From: Lolium rigidum
Lineage: Eukaryota; Streptophyta; Magnoliopsida; Poales; Poaceae
NCBI RefSeq assembly: GCF_022539505.1
Contig: NC_061509.1
Coordinates: 210,018,254 to 210,082,253 of the forward strand
Reading direction: 5' to 3'
Length of the DNA: 64,000 bases
A model generated the notes under the pieces. That model did no database searches, was not told where the DNA came from, and was given only the letters and a program-made list of their open reading frames with translations. The position numbers were made by a program, and so were the translations under genes. The first letter of the stretch is position 1, and each line of letters begins with the position of its first letter. This document shows, piece by piece, positions 10,860 through 21,863 of the stretch.

Positions 10860-13800
10860 CGTTTGAAACCCAAAACGACTTCTCTTCATGCTAGACTTCA
10901 TAAGACCGAGTTTAGGGTTAGGGGTAGTTACATGATTTGTCTGGTTTGAATATGTCTAAACCTTGTTTATCAACTTGAATGCTTACTATATGACATAAGA
11001 AGACTATGTGCTTTTGTTTTTCATTTTTCTATTTTTTAGAATTTTATGCCCATTTGATTCTTTCAAACATGAAAATGAAAACGTAAGCCAGGATCCTTCT
11101 TAGTCACTCTAAAATATATGAAGCTTTTGGGACGTTCTTGAAATTTCCATGTTTTAAACCCAAAACCAATTCTCTTCATGATTGACTTCATAAGACAGAG
11201 TTTAGGGTTAGGTGTAGATATATACTTGATTTTTCCGGTTTGAATATGTTTAGACCTTGTTTATCTACTTGAATGTTTACTATATGACATAATTAAGAAG
11301 GCTATGTGCTTTGGTTTTCATTCTTTAGATTTTTTGTCTGAATTTTTATGCCCATTTGAATCTTGGTCAAATCCTAGGTTTGACCAAGATTTAAATAAGT
11401 TTAAAACATGAAAGTGAAAAGGTAAGCATCGATCCTTCTTAGTCGCTCTAAAATGAAGCTTTTGGGAGGTTTTTGAAATTTCCATGTTTGAAACCCAAAA
11501 CGACCTTTCTTCATGCTAGACTTCATAAGATCGACAAGGGGTAGATCGATACATGATTTGTCTGGTTTGGATATATCTAGACCTTGTTTATCAACTTGAA
11601 TGCTTACGATATGACATAAGAAGACTATGTGCTTTTGTTTTTTATTTTTTATTTTATTTTTTTGTGCCCATTTGTATCTTGGTCAAATCCTAGGTTTGAC
11701 CAAGATTTAAACAAGTTTAAAACATGAAAATGAAAAGGGAAGCATGTATCCTTCTTAGACACTCTAAAATGAAGTTTTTGGGAGGTTTTTGAAATTTCCA
11801 TGTTTGAAACCCAAAACCACACTTCTCTTCATGCTTGACTTCATAAGACATAGTTTAGGGGTTAGGGGGTAGATACATGATTTGTCTAGTTTGAATATGT
11901 CTAGACCTTGTTTACCAACTTTAATGCTTACTATATGACATAAGAAGACTATGTGCGCTTTGGTTTTTCATTTTTCTATTTTTTTATTTTATGCACATTT
12001 GAATCTTGGTCAAATCCTAGGTTTGACCAAGATTTAAACAAGTATAGAACATGAAAATAAAAAAGGGAAGCCTGTATCATTCTTAGTCGCTCTAAAATGA
12101 AGCTTTTGGGATGTTCTCGAAATTTCCATGTTTGAAACCCAAAACGATCTTTCTTCATGCTAGACTTCATAAGATCGACAGGGGGTAGATCGATACATGA
12201 TTTGTCTGGTTTGGATATATCTAGACCTTGTTTATCAACTTGAATGCTTACGATACGACATAAGAAGACTATGTGCTTTTATTTTTTATTTTTTTGTGCC
12301 CATTTGTATCTTGGTCAAATCCTAGGTTTGACCAAGATTTAAACAAGTTTAAAACATGAAAATGAAAAGGGAAGCATGTATCCTTCATCGTCACCCTAAA
12401 ATGAAGTTTTTGGGAGGTTTTTGAAATTTCCATGTTTGAAACCCAAAACCACTTCTCTTCATGCTTGACTTCATAAGACATAGTTTAGGGGTTAGGGGGT
12501 AGATACATGATTTGTCTAGTTTGAATATGTCTAGACCTTGTTTACCAACTTTAATGCTTACTATATGACATAAGAAGACTATGTGCGCTTTGGTTTTTCA
12601 TTTTTTTATTTTTTTATTTTATGCACATTTGAATCTTGGTCAAATCCTAGGTTTGACCAAGATTTAAACAAGTATAGAACATGAAAATGAAAAGGGAAGC
12701 CTGTATCCTTCTTAGTCGCTCTAAAATGAAGCTTTTGGGATGTTCTCGAAATTTCCATGTTTGAAACCCAAAACGACATTTCTTCATGCTAGACTTCATA
12801 AGATCGACAGGGGGTAGATCGATACATGATTTGTCTGGTTTGGATATATATCTAGACCTTGTTTATCAACTTGAATGTTTACGATATGACATAAGAAGAC
12901 TATGTGCTGTTATTTTTTATTTTTTTGTGCCCATTTGTATCTTGGTCAAATCCTAGGTTTGACCAAGATTTAAACAAGTTTAAAACATGAAAATGAAAAG
13001 GGAAGCATTTATCCTTCTTAGTCACTCTAAAATGAAGTTTTTGGGAGGTTTTTTAAATTTTCATGTTTGAAACCCAAAACCACTTCTCTTCATGCTTGAC
13101 TACATAAGACAAAGTTTAGGGTTAGGGGGTAGATACATGATTTTTCTTGTTTTAATGTGTATAGACCTTGTTTATCAACTTTAATGCTTACTATATGACA
13201 TAAGAAAACCATGTGCTTTGGTTTTTCATTTTTCTGATTTTTTTTGGAATTTTGATGCACATTTGAATCTTGGTCAAATCCTAGGTTTGACCAAGATTTA
13301 AACAAGTATAGAACATGAAAATGAAAAGGGAAGCCTGTATCCTTCTTACTCGCTCTAAAATGAATCTTTTGGGATGTTCATCTTGAAATTTCCATGTTTG
13401 AAACCCAAAACGACCTTTCTTCATGCTAGACTTCATAAGATCGACAGGGGTATAGATCCATACATGATTTGTTTGGTTCGGATATATATATCTAGACCAT
13501 GTTTATCAACTTGAATGCTTACGATATGACATAAGAAGAATATGTGTTTTTGTTTTTTATTTTTTATTTTTTTTGTGCCCATTTGTATCGTGGTCAAATC
13601 CTAGGTTTGACCAAGATTTAAACAAGTTTAAAATATGAAAATGAAAAGGGAAGCATGTATCCTTCTTAGTCACTCTAAAATGATGTTTTTGGGAGGTTTT
13701 TGAAATTTCCATGTTTGAAACCCAAAACCACTTCTCTTCATGCTTGACTACATAAGACATAGTTTAGGGGTTAGGGGTAGATAAATGATTTTTCTTGTTT

Positions 13801-16800
13801 GAATATGTCTAGACCTTGTTTATCAACTTTAACGCTTACTATATGACATAAGAAGACTATTTGCGCTTTGGTTTTTCATATTTCTATTTTTTTATTTTAT
13901 GCACATTTGAATCTTGGTTAAATCCTAGGTTTGACCAAGATTTAAACAAGTATAGAACATGAAAATGAAAAGGGAAGCCTGTATCCTTCTTAGTCGCTCT
14001 AAAATGAAGCTTTTGGGATGTTCTTGAAATTTCCATGTTTGAAACCCAAAACGACCTTTCTTCATGCTAGACTTCATAAGATCGACAGGGGTAGATCGAT
14101 ACATGATTTGTCTGGTTTGGATATATCTAGACCTTGTTTATCAACTTGAATGCTTACGATATGACATAAGAAAACCATGTGCTTTTGTTTTTCATTTTTC
14201 TGATTTTTTTTTGGAATTTTGATGCACATTTGAATCTTGGTCAAATCCTAAGTTTGACCAAGATTTAAACAAGTATAGAACATGAAAATGAAAAGGGAAG
14301 CATGTATCCTTCTTAGTCGCTCTAAAATGAAGCTTTTGAGATGTTCTTGAAATTTCCATGTTTGAAACCCAAAATGATCTTTCTTCATGCTAGACTTCAT
14401 AAGATCGAAAGGGGGTAGATCGATACATGATTTGTCTGGTTTGGATATATCTAGACCTTGTTTATCAACTTGAATGCTTACGATATAACATAAGAAGATT
14501 ATGTGCTTTTGTTTTTTATTTATTTTTTATTTTTTTGTGGCCATTTGTATCTTGGTCAAATCCTAGGTTTGACCAAGATTTAAACAAGTTTAAAACATGA
14601 AAATGAAAAGGGAAGCATGTATCCTTCTTAGTCACTCTAAAATGAAGTTTTTGGGAGGTTTTTGAAATTTCCATGTTTGAAACCCAAAACCACTTCTCTT
14701 CATGCTTGACTTCATAAGACATAGTTTAGGGGTTAGGGGGTAGATACATGATTTGTCTAGTTTGAATATGTCTAGACCTTGTTTACCAACTTTAATGCTT
14801 ACTTAATGACATAAGAAGACTATGTGCGCTTTGGTTTTTCATTTTTCTATTTTTTTATTTTATGCACATTTGAATCTTGGTCAAATCCTAGGTTTCACCA
14901 AGATTTAAACAAGTATAGAACATGAAAATGAAAAGGGAAGCCTGTATCCTTCTTAGTCGCTCTAAAATGAAACTTTTGGGATGTTCTTGAAATTTACATG
15001 TTTGAAATCCAAAACGATCTTTCTTCATGCTAGACTTCATAAGATCGACAGGGGGTAGATACATGATTTGTCTGGTTTGGATATATCTAGACCTTGTTTA
15101 TCAACTTGATTGCTTACGATATGACATAAGAAGACTATTTGTTATGCCCATTTGAATCTTGGTCAAATCCTTGGTTTGACCAAGATTTAAACAAGTTTAA
15201 AACATGAAAATGAAAAGGGAAGTCAGTATCCTTCTTAGTCACTCTAAAATGAAGTTTTTGGGAGGTTTTTGAAATTTCCATGTTTGAAACCCAAAACCAC
15301 ACTTCTCTTCATGCTTGACTTCATAAGACATAGTTTAGGGGTTAGGGGGTAGATACATGATTTGTCTAGTTTGAATATGTCTAGACCTTGTTTACCAACT
15401 TTAATGCTTACTATATGACATAAGAAGACTCTGTGCGCTTTGGTTTTTCATTTTTCTATTTTTTTATTTTATGCACATTTGAATCTTGGTCAAATCCTAG
15501 GTTTGACCAAGATTTAAACAAGTATAGAACATGAAAATAAAAAGGGAAGCCTGTATCATTCTTAGTCGCTCTAAAATGAAGCTTTTGGGATGTTCTCGAA
15601 ATTTCCATGTTTGAAACCCAAAACGATCTTTCTTCATGCTAGACTTCATAATTTCGACAGGGGGTAGATCGATACATGATTTGTCTGGTTTGGATATATA
15701 TAGACTTTGTTTATCAACTTGAATGCTTACGATACGACATAAGAAGACTATGTGCTTTTATTTTTTATTTTTTTGTGCCCATTTGTATCTTGGTCAAATC
15801 CTAGGTTTGACCAAGATTTAAACAAGTTTAAAACATGAAAATGAAAAGGGAAGCATGTATCCTTCTTAGACACTCTAAAATGAAGTTTTTGGGTGGTTTT
15901 TGAAATTTCCATGTTTGAAACCCAAAACCACTTCTCTTCATGCTTGACTTCATAAGACATAGTTTAGGGGTTAGGGGGTAGATACATGATTTGTCTAGTT
16001 TGAATTTGTCTTGACCTTGTTTACCAACTTTAATGCTTACTATATGACATAAGAAGACTATGTGCGCTTTGGTTTTTCATTTTTCTATTTTTTTATTTTA
16101 TGCACATTTGAATCTTGGTCAAATCCTAGGTTTGACCAAGATTTAAACAAGTATAGAACATGAAAATAAAAAGGGAAGCCTGTATCATTCTTAGTCGCTC
16201 TAAAATGAAGCTTTTGGGATGTTCTCGAAATTTCCATGTTTGAAACCCAAAACGATCTTTCTTCATGCTAGACTTCATAAGATCGACGGGGGTAGATCGA
16301 TACATGATTTGTCTGGTTTGGATATATCTAGACCTTGTTTATCAACTTGAATGCTTACCATACGACATAAGAAGACTATGTGCTTTTATTTTTTATTTTT
16401 TTGTGCCCATTTGTATCTTGGTCAAATCCTAGGTTTGACCAAGATTTAAACAAGTTTAAAACATGAAAATGAAAAGGGAAGCATGTATCCTTCTTAGTCA
16501 CTCTAAAATGAAGTTTTTGGGAGGTTTTTGAAATTTCCATGTTTGAAACCCAAAACCACTTCTCTTCATGCTTGACTTCATAAGACATAGTTTAGGGGTT
16601 AGGGGGTAGATACATGATTTGTCTAGTTTGAATATGTCTAGACCTTGTTTACCAACTTTAATGCTTACTATATGACATAAGAAGACTATGTGCGCTTTGG
16701 TTTTTCATTTTTCTATTTTTTTATTTTATGCACATTTGAATCTTGGTCAAATCCTAGGTTTGACCAAGATTTAAACAAGTATAGAACATGAAAATGAAAA

Positions 16801-16999
16801 GGGAAGCTTGTATCCTTCTTAGTCGCTCTAAAATGAAGCTTTTGGGATGTTCTCGAAATTTCCATGTTTGAAACCCAAAACGACCTTTCTTCATGCTAGA
16901 CTTCATAAGATCGACGGGGGTAGATCGATACATGATTTGTCTGGTTTGGATATATATGTAGACCTTGTTTATCAACTTGAATGCTTACGATATGACATA

Positions 17000-18780
17000 A
17001 GAAGACTATGTGCTTTTATTTTTATTTTTTGTGCCCATTTGTATCTTGGTCAAATCCTAGGATTGACCAAGATTTAAACAAGTTTAAAACATGAAAATGA
17101 AAAGGGAAGCATGTATCCTTCTTAGTCACTCTAAAATGAAGTTTTTGGGAGGTTTTTGAAATTTTCATGTTTGAAACCCAAAACCACTTCTCTTCATGCT
17201 TGACTACATAAGACAAAGTTTAGGGTTAGGGGCTATAGATACATGATTTTTCTTGTTTTAATATGTCTAGACCTTGTTTATCAACTTTAATGCTTACTAT
17301 ATGACATAAGAAAACCATGTGCTTTGGTTTTTCATTTTTCTGATTTTTTTGGAATTTTGATGCACATTTGAATCTTGGTCAAATCCTAGGTTTGACCAAG
17401 ATTTAAACAAGTATAGAACATGAAAATGAAAAGGGAAGCCTGTATCCTTCTTACTCGCTCTAAAATGAATCTTTTGGGATGTTCATCTTGAAATTTCCAT
17501 GTTTGAAACCCAAAACGACCTTTCTTCATGCATGATTTGTTTGGTTTGGATATATATATCTAGACCATGTTTATCAACTTGAATGCTTACGATATGACAT
17601 AAGAAGAATATGTGTTTTTGTTTTTTATTTTTTATTTTTTTTGTGCCCATTTGTATCTTGGTCAAATCCTAGGTTTGACCAAGATTTAAACAAGTTTAAA
17701 ATATGAAAATGAAAAGGGAAGCATGTATCCTTCTTAGTCACTCTAAAATGATGTTTTTGGGAGGTTTTTGAAATTTCCATGTTTGAAACCCAAAACCACT
17801 TCTCTTCATGCTTGACTACATAAGACATAGTTTAGGGGTTAGGGGTAGATACATGATTTTTCTTGTTTGAATATGTCTAGACCTTGTTTATCAACTTTAA
17901 TGCTTACTATATGACATAAGAAGACTATTTGCGCTTTGGTTTTTCATATTTCTATTTTTTTATTTTATGCACATTTGAATCTTGGTTAAATCCTAGGTTT
18001 GACCAAGATTTAAACAAGTATAGAACATGAAAATGAAAAGGGAAGCCTCGTATCCGTCTTAGTCGCTCTAAAATGAAGCTTTTGGGATGTTCTTGAAATT
18101 TCCATGTTTGAAACCCAAAACGACCTTTCTTCATGCTAGACTTCATAAGATCGACAGGGGGTAGATCGATACATGATTTGTCTGGTTTGGATATATCTAG
18201 ACCTTGTTTATCAACTTGAATGCTTACGATATGACATAAGAAAACCATGTGCTTTTGTTTTTCATTTTTCTGATTTTTTTTGAATTTTGATGCACATTTG
18301 AATCTTGGTCAAATCCTAAGTTTGACCAAGATTTAAACAAGTATAGAACATGAAAATGAAAAGGGAAGCATGTATCCTTCTTAGTCGCTCTAAAATGAAG
18401 CTTTTGAGATGTTCTTGAAATTTCCATGTTTGAAACCCAAAATGATCTTTCTTCATGCTAGACTTCATAAGATCGACAGGGGGTAGATCGATACATGATT
18501 TGTCTGGTTTGGATATATCTAGACCTTGTTTATCAACTTGAATGCTTACGATATAACATAAGAAGATTATGTGCTTTTGTTTTTTATTTATTTTTTATTT
18601 TTTTGTGGCCATTTGTATCTTGGTCAAATCCTAGGTTTGACCAAGATTTAAACAAGTTTAAAACATGAAAATGAAAAGGGAAGCATGTATCCTTCTTAGT
18701 CACTCTAAAATGAAGTTTTTGGGAGGTTTTTGAAATTTCCATGTTTGAAACCCAAAACCACTTCTCTTCATGCTTGACTA
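17000..18780. repeat. Segmental duplicate of satellite 12900-14710
   Basis: This part repeats 12900-14710 at a displacement of 4105 bp before, and 4068 bp after, a 37-bp deletion near 17530. Both copies carry the same private variants, for example TTACTCGCTCTAAAATGAAT followed by GGGATGTTCATCTTG (13347 and 17452), and a b-b'-a monomer order. The match ends at about 14710/18780. This indicates amplification of a multi-monomer block. Confidence 0.85.
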
Positions 18781-19077
18781 CATAAGACATAATTTAGGGG
18801 TTAGGGGGTAGATACATGATTTTTCTTGTTTGAATATGTCAAGACCTTGTTTATCAACTTTAATGCTTACTATATGACATAAGAAGACTATTTGCGCTTT
18901 GGTTTTTCATTTTTCTATTTTTTTATTTTATGCACATTTGAATCTTGGTTAAATCCTAGGTTTGACAAAGATTTAAACAAGTATGGAACATGAAAATGAA
19001 AAGGGAAGCCTGTATCCTTCTTAGTCGCTCTAAAATGAAGCTTTTGGGATGTTCTTGAAATTTCCATGTTTGAAACC

Positions 19078-19514
19078 TGATACGTCTCCGACGTATCGAT
19101 AATTTCTTATGTTCCATGCCACATTATTGATGTTATCTACATGTTTTATGCACACTTTATGTCATATTTGTGCATTTTCTGGAACTAACCTATTAACAAG
19201 ATGCCGAAGTGCCAGTTGCTGTTTTCTGCTGTTTTTGGTTTCAGAAATCCTAGTAACGAAATATTCTCGGAATTGGACAAAATCAACGCCCAGGGTCCTA
19301 TTTTGCCACGAAGCTTCCAGAAGTCCGAAGAGGAGACGAAGTGGGGCCACGAGGTGGCGACACCATAGGGCGGCGCGGCCCAAGCCCTGGCCGCGCCGAC
19401 CTAGGGTGTGGGCCCCTCGTGCCCCATCCTGACCTGCCCTTCCGCCTACTTAAAGCCTCCATCACGAAACCCCCAGTACCGAGAGCCACGATACGGAAAA
19501 CCTTACTGAGACGC
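19078..19514 (+). repeat. 5' LTR of A2, first part
   Basis: This part starts TGATACGTCTCCGACGTATC, continues to CCTTACTGAGACGC, and is then cut by element B. The last five bases GACGC are the duplicated target. With the second part (42463-43626) the LTR is about 1596 bp, matching the 1595-bp 3' LTR. Confidence 0.95.
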
Positions 19515-19641
19515 TGTCAACACCCGGATTTTTACGTCCAGATGCCTGTTATGCCATACATCGCAATCCCAGGAATATTGTTGTTGCGAGACATAACAGT
19601 TGAATATCATAAGTCATCATTCATTACATACCATAGTCGTC
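19515..19641 (-). repeat. 3' LTR of B, outer piece
   Basis: This is the terminal 127 bp of the left LTR, starting TGTCAACACCCGG on the plus strand. It is cut after TCGTC by element E. It is equivalent to 29546-29672 in the right LTR. Confidence 0.95.
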
Positions 19642-19791
19642 TGATGACCCACAAGTATAGGGGGTGTATCGTAGTATTTTCGATAAGTAAGAATGTCGAT
19701 CCCAACGAGGAGCAGAAGGTGTTGACAAGCAGTTTCGATGAAGGATTCACTGTAAATGCTCACGGACAAGTATTCGAGGGGTTTTGATGTA

Positions 19792-19891
19792 NNNNNNNNN
19801 NNNNNNNNNNNNNNNNNNNNNNNNNNNNNNNNNNNNNNNNNNNNNNNNNNNNNNNNNNNNNNNNNNNNNNNNNNNNNNNNNNNNNNNNNNN
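19792..19891. other. Assembly gap, 100 N, inside element E
   Basis: 100 Ns of unknown true length. They replace most of the 3' LTR and the internal region of element E. Confidence 0.99.
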
Positions 19892-20233
19892 CTTCATAGC
19901 GGTTATCCATAACACGTTCAATAATTTTCATAGGTATTTTATGAGAGTGGATTTTGTACACCCACGCATGGGTGTGGGTGTTTCCGTCACCGTCCATTGT
20001 GCTTTGAGATTCGGATAAAAAGATGAGAGAGAAAGAATCTTTTCATATACTATGGTGGGCACGAATCTCGAGGAATAAATGAACGGTGACGAAAACACCC
20101 ACACCCATGCGTGGGTGTACAAAAGTATTTCCGGTATTTTATATGGTATCACTTCCTCACCTAGCGCCTCATCCACTACCGTTGCAGTAGTAGTAGATTT
20201 CCCAAATAAAAATTGAAGAGAAGATCTCTCCAT
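19892..20233 (-). pseudogene. N-terminal gag fragment of element E, split by a MITE
   Basis: On the minus strand an ATG at 20231-20233 opens a frame (MERSSLQFLFGKSTTT) about 85 bases after the primer site, where a retroelement gag would begin. After about 34 codons it runs into the MITE at 20132. The frame picks up again on the far side (KIIERVMDNRYE at 19892-19940) before the gap. The MITE target duplication falls in this frame. The domain is too short to classify. Confidence 0.6.
19943..20132. mobile_element. 190-bp Mutator-like MITE
   Basis: A terminal inverted repeat of about 40 bases, TTTTGTACACCCACGCATGG and onward, lies at 19952-19993 and, inverted, at 20083-20124. The whole is bounded by a 10-bp direct repeat GGTATTTTAT at 19933-19942 and 20133-20142. 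A 9-10-bp duplication points to the Mutator superfamily. The internal sequence is noncoding. It is the innermost insertion of the nest. Confidence 0.82.
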
Positions 20234-20318
20234 AATGACTTATAGCAGCAGGCAGAAATAAAATCAGCACAACGATAAAGGTTTTCCTTACCAATTCCAC
20301 TTACCAATAGCGCTTCAC

Positions 20319-20336
20319 TCCCTGGCAACGGCGCCA
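20319..20336 (-). other. Primer-binding site of element E
   Basis: TCCCTGGCAACGGCGCCA on the plus strand reads TGGCGCCGTTGCCAGGGA on the element strand, one base away from the tRNA-Asp-type site of A2 and A3. It sits 12 bases inside the 5' LTR end at 20349. Confidence 0.85.
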
Positions 20337-20348
20337 GGAAAATAGTCT

Positions 20349-21863
20349 TGATGACCCACAAGTATAGGGGGTGTATCGTAGTATTTTCGATAAGTAAGAA
20401 TGTCGATCCCAACGAGGAGCGAAGGTGTTGACAAGCAGTTTCGATGAAGGATTCATCGTAAATGCTCACGAGACAAGTATTCGGGGGTTTTGATGTAACA
20501 GTTGAATAAAGTACGAGTAAGTAAAGTGCGAGAGTACCAATTGCAGCGAGTGGCCCAATCCTTTTTAGCACAAAGGACAAGCCGGTTTGTTTACTTATAA
20601 TGACCAAACGTTCTCGAGGACACACGGGATTTTAGTCTAGTGCTTTCGCTACATACGGCTAAATAATCTTCATTGTTATGATAAGTGTTGTGTGGGTGAA
20701 CCTATGCTAATGTACCGCCCTTCCTAGGACTAATACATACTTGTGATTATACCCCTTGCAAGCATCCGCAACTACAAGAAAGTAATTAAGAATAAATCTA
20801 ACCACGGCCTTAAACTCTGAGATCCTGCGATCCCTCCTGCATCGATATACCAACGGAGGTTTAGGTTTCTGTCACTCCGGCAACCCCGCAATTGGCAAAC
20901 GAGTACAAGATGCATTCCCCTAGGCCCATAAATGGTGAAGTATCATGTAGTCGACGTTCACATGACACCACTAGAAGAATAACACCACAACTTAAATATC
21001 ACACCATTGAATATTACTCAACCATAGTTCACTACTAACATTTAGACTTCACCCATGTCCTCAAGAACTAAACGAACTACTCACGAGACATCATATGGAA
21101 CATGATCGGAGGTGATATAATGATGAATAACAATCTGAACATAAACTTGGTTCAATGGTTTCACTCAATAGCATCAACAACAAGTATGAATAGATACCGG
21201 GAGAGTTTCCCCTATCAAACAATCAAGATCAAACCCAAATTGCTACGGCGGTGACGATGTCCAGCGGTGGAGACGGCGGTGATGATGGTGGAGATGATGA
21301 TGATGATGGTGATGGAGATGATGTCCAGCTCGATGACGGTGACGATGGCGTCGATTTCCCCTCCGGGAGGGAATTTCCCCGGCGGATTCCTGCCCGCCGG
21401 AGAGCTCTTTTCTCTCTGGTGTTCTCCGCCCCGCGAGGCGGCTGTAACTCTCCGTGAGGAACCCTCTGTGGCTTAGGTCTTCGGGACGAAGGGTTTCGCG
21501 AAGAAAAGGAGGCGAAAGGGGTCGTGGGCCCCCCAAACCACATGGCGGCGCGGCCAGGGCATGGGCCGCGCCGCCCTAGGGTGTGGGCCCACCCTGGGTC
21601 CTCCTGGCTCCTCCTTCTGGCCTCCTTCGTCATCTTGAAAAATAGGATTTTTGGTATAATTTCCTTCCACAGTTGATCTTCCGAAATATTGCGTTCGACG
21701 GTGCTTTTTCCAGCGAGAATCCTGGCTCCGGTGCTTGATCCTCCAATAATGATGAAACATGCAAAATAGATGAAATAACATAAGTATTGTGTCCCAATAT
21801 GAAATATATCAATGAATAACAGCAAATTATGATATAAAATAGTGATGCAAATTGGACGTATCA
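20349..21863 (-). repeat. 5' LTR of element E
   Basis: 1515 bp, TG..CA bounded, minus orientation. It contains a trinucleotide-rich tract (GATGATGG and similar) at about 21265-21345 and a GC-rich block at 21350-21560 with GGCGCGGCCAGGGC, similar in style to the GC-rich block of the A LTRs. ORFs called over the GAT tract are low-complexity artefacts. Confidence 0.9.

Larger units (their letters stand above)
8584..19077. repeat. AT-rich satellite array, left block
   Basis: The block is made of tandem monomers of about 310-330 bp. Each contains CAAATCCTAGGTTTGACCAA, CATGAAAATGAAAA, CTCTAAAATGAAG, TTTCCATGTTTGAAACCC and ATATGACATAAGAAGACTAT. Two main monomer types alternate. Type a has AAGTTTAAAACATG and ends with an AGTTTAGGGGTTAGGGGG motif. 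Type b has AAGTATAGAACATG and ends with ATAAGATCGACAGGGGGTAG. From about 11.9 kb on, they form a dimer of about 607-644 bp. Spacing of the AGTATAGAAC marker is 630, 634, 644, 323, 640, 619, 619, 628, 632, 607, 323 and 640 bp. Around 30 monomers fit, apart from an 830-bp spacer at 10031. The 60-77-residue minus-strand ORFs recurring in the monomers are a by-product of the repeat, not genes. I do not recognise it as a named satellite. Confidence 0.93.
19642..21863 (-). mobile_element. Element E: Gypsy-type retrotransposon, mostly lost in a gap
   Basis: E is inserted in the left LTR of B with target duplication TCGTC (19637-19641 and 21864-21868). On the minus strand the right LTR (20349-21863) is its 5' LTR. 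It begins TGATACGTCCAATTTGCATC and ends CTTGTGGGTCATCA. A primer-site-like sequence follows, then the start of a gag frame. The left copy (19642-19791) is only the last 150 bp of the 3' LTR before 100 Ns. Nearly all internal DNA is missing from the assembly, so the true size is unknown. Confidence 0.9.

Noticed and set aside
8933..18790. Repeated minus-strand ORFs of about 60-77 residues (for example MSYEVKHEEKWFWVSNMEIS) in many satellite monomers
   Set aside because: They are conserved because the monomers are copies of each other. Sibling monomers have frameshifts, poly-T length changes and lost starts, and the frames end in low-complexity Lys/Asn runs. No sign of coding selection.
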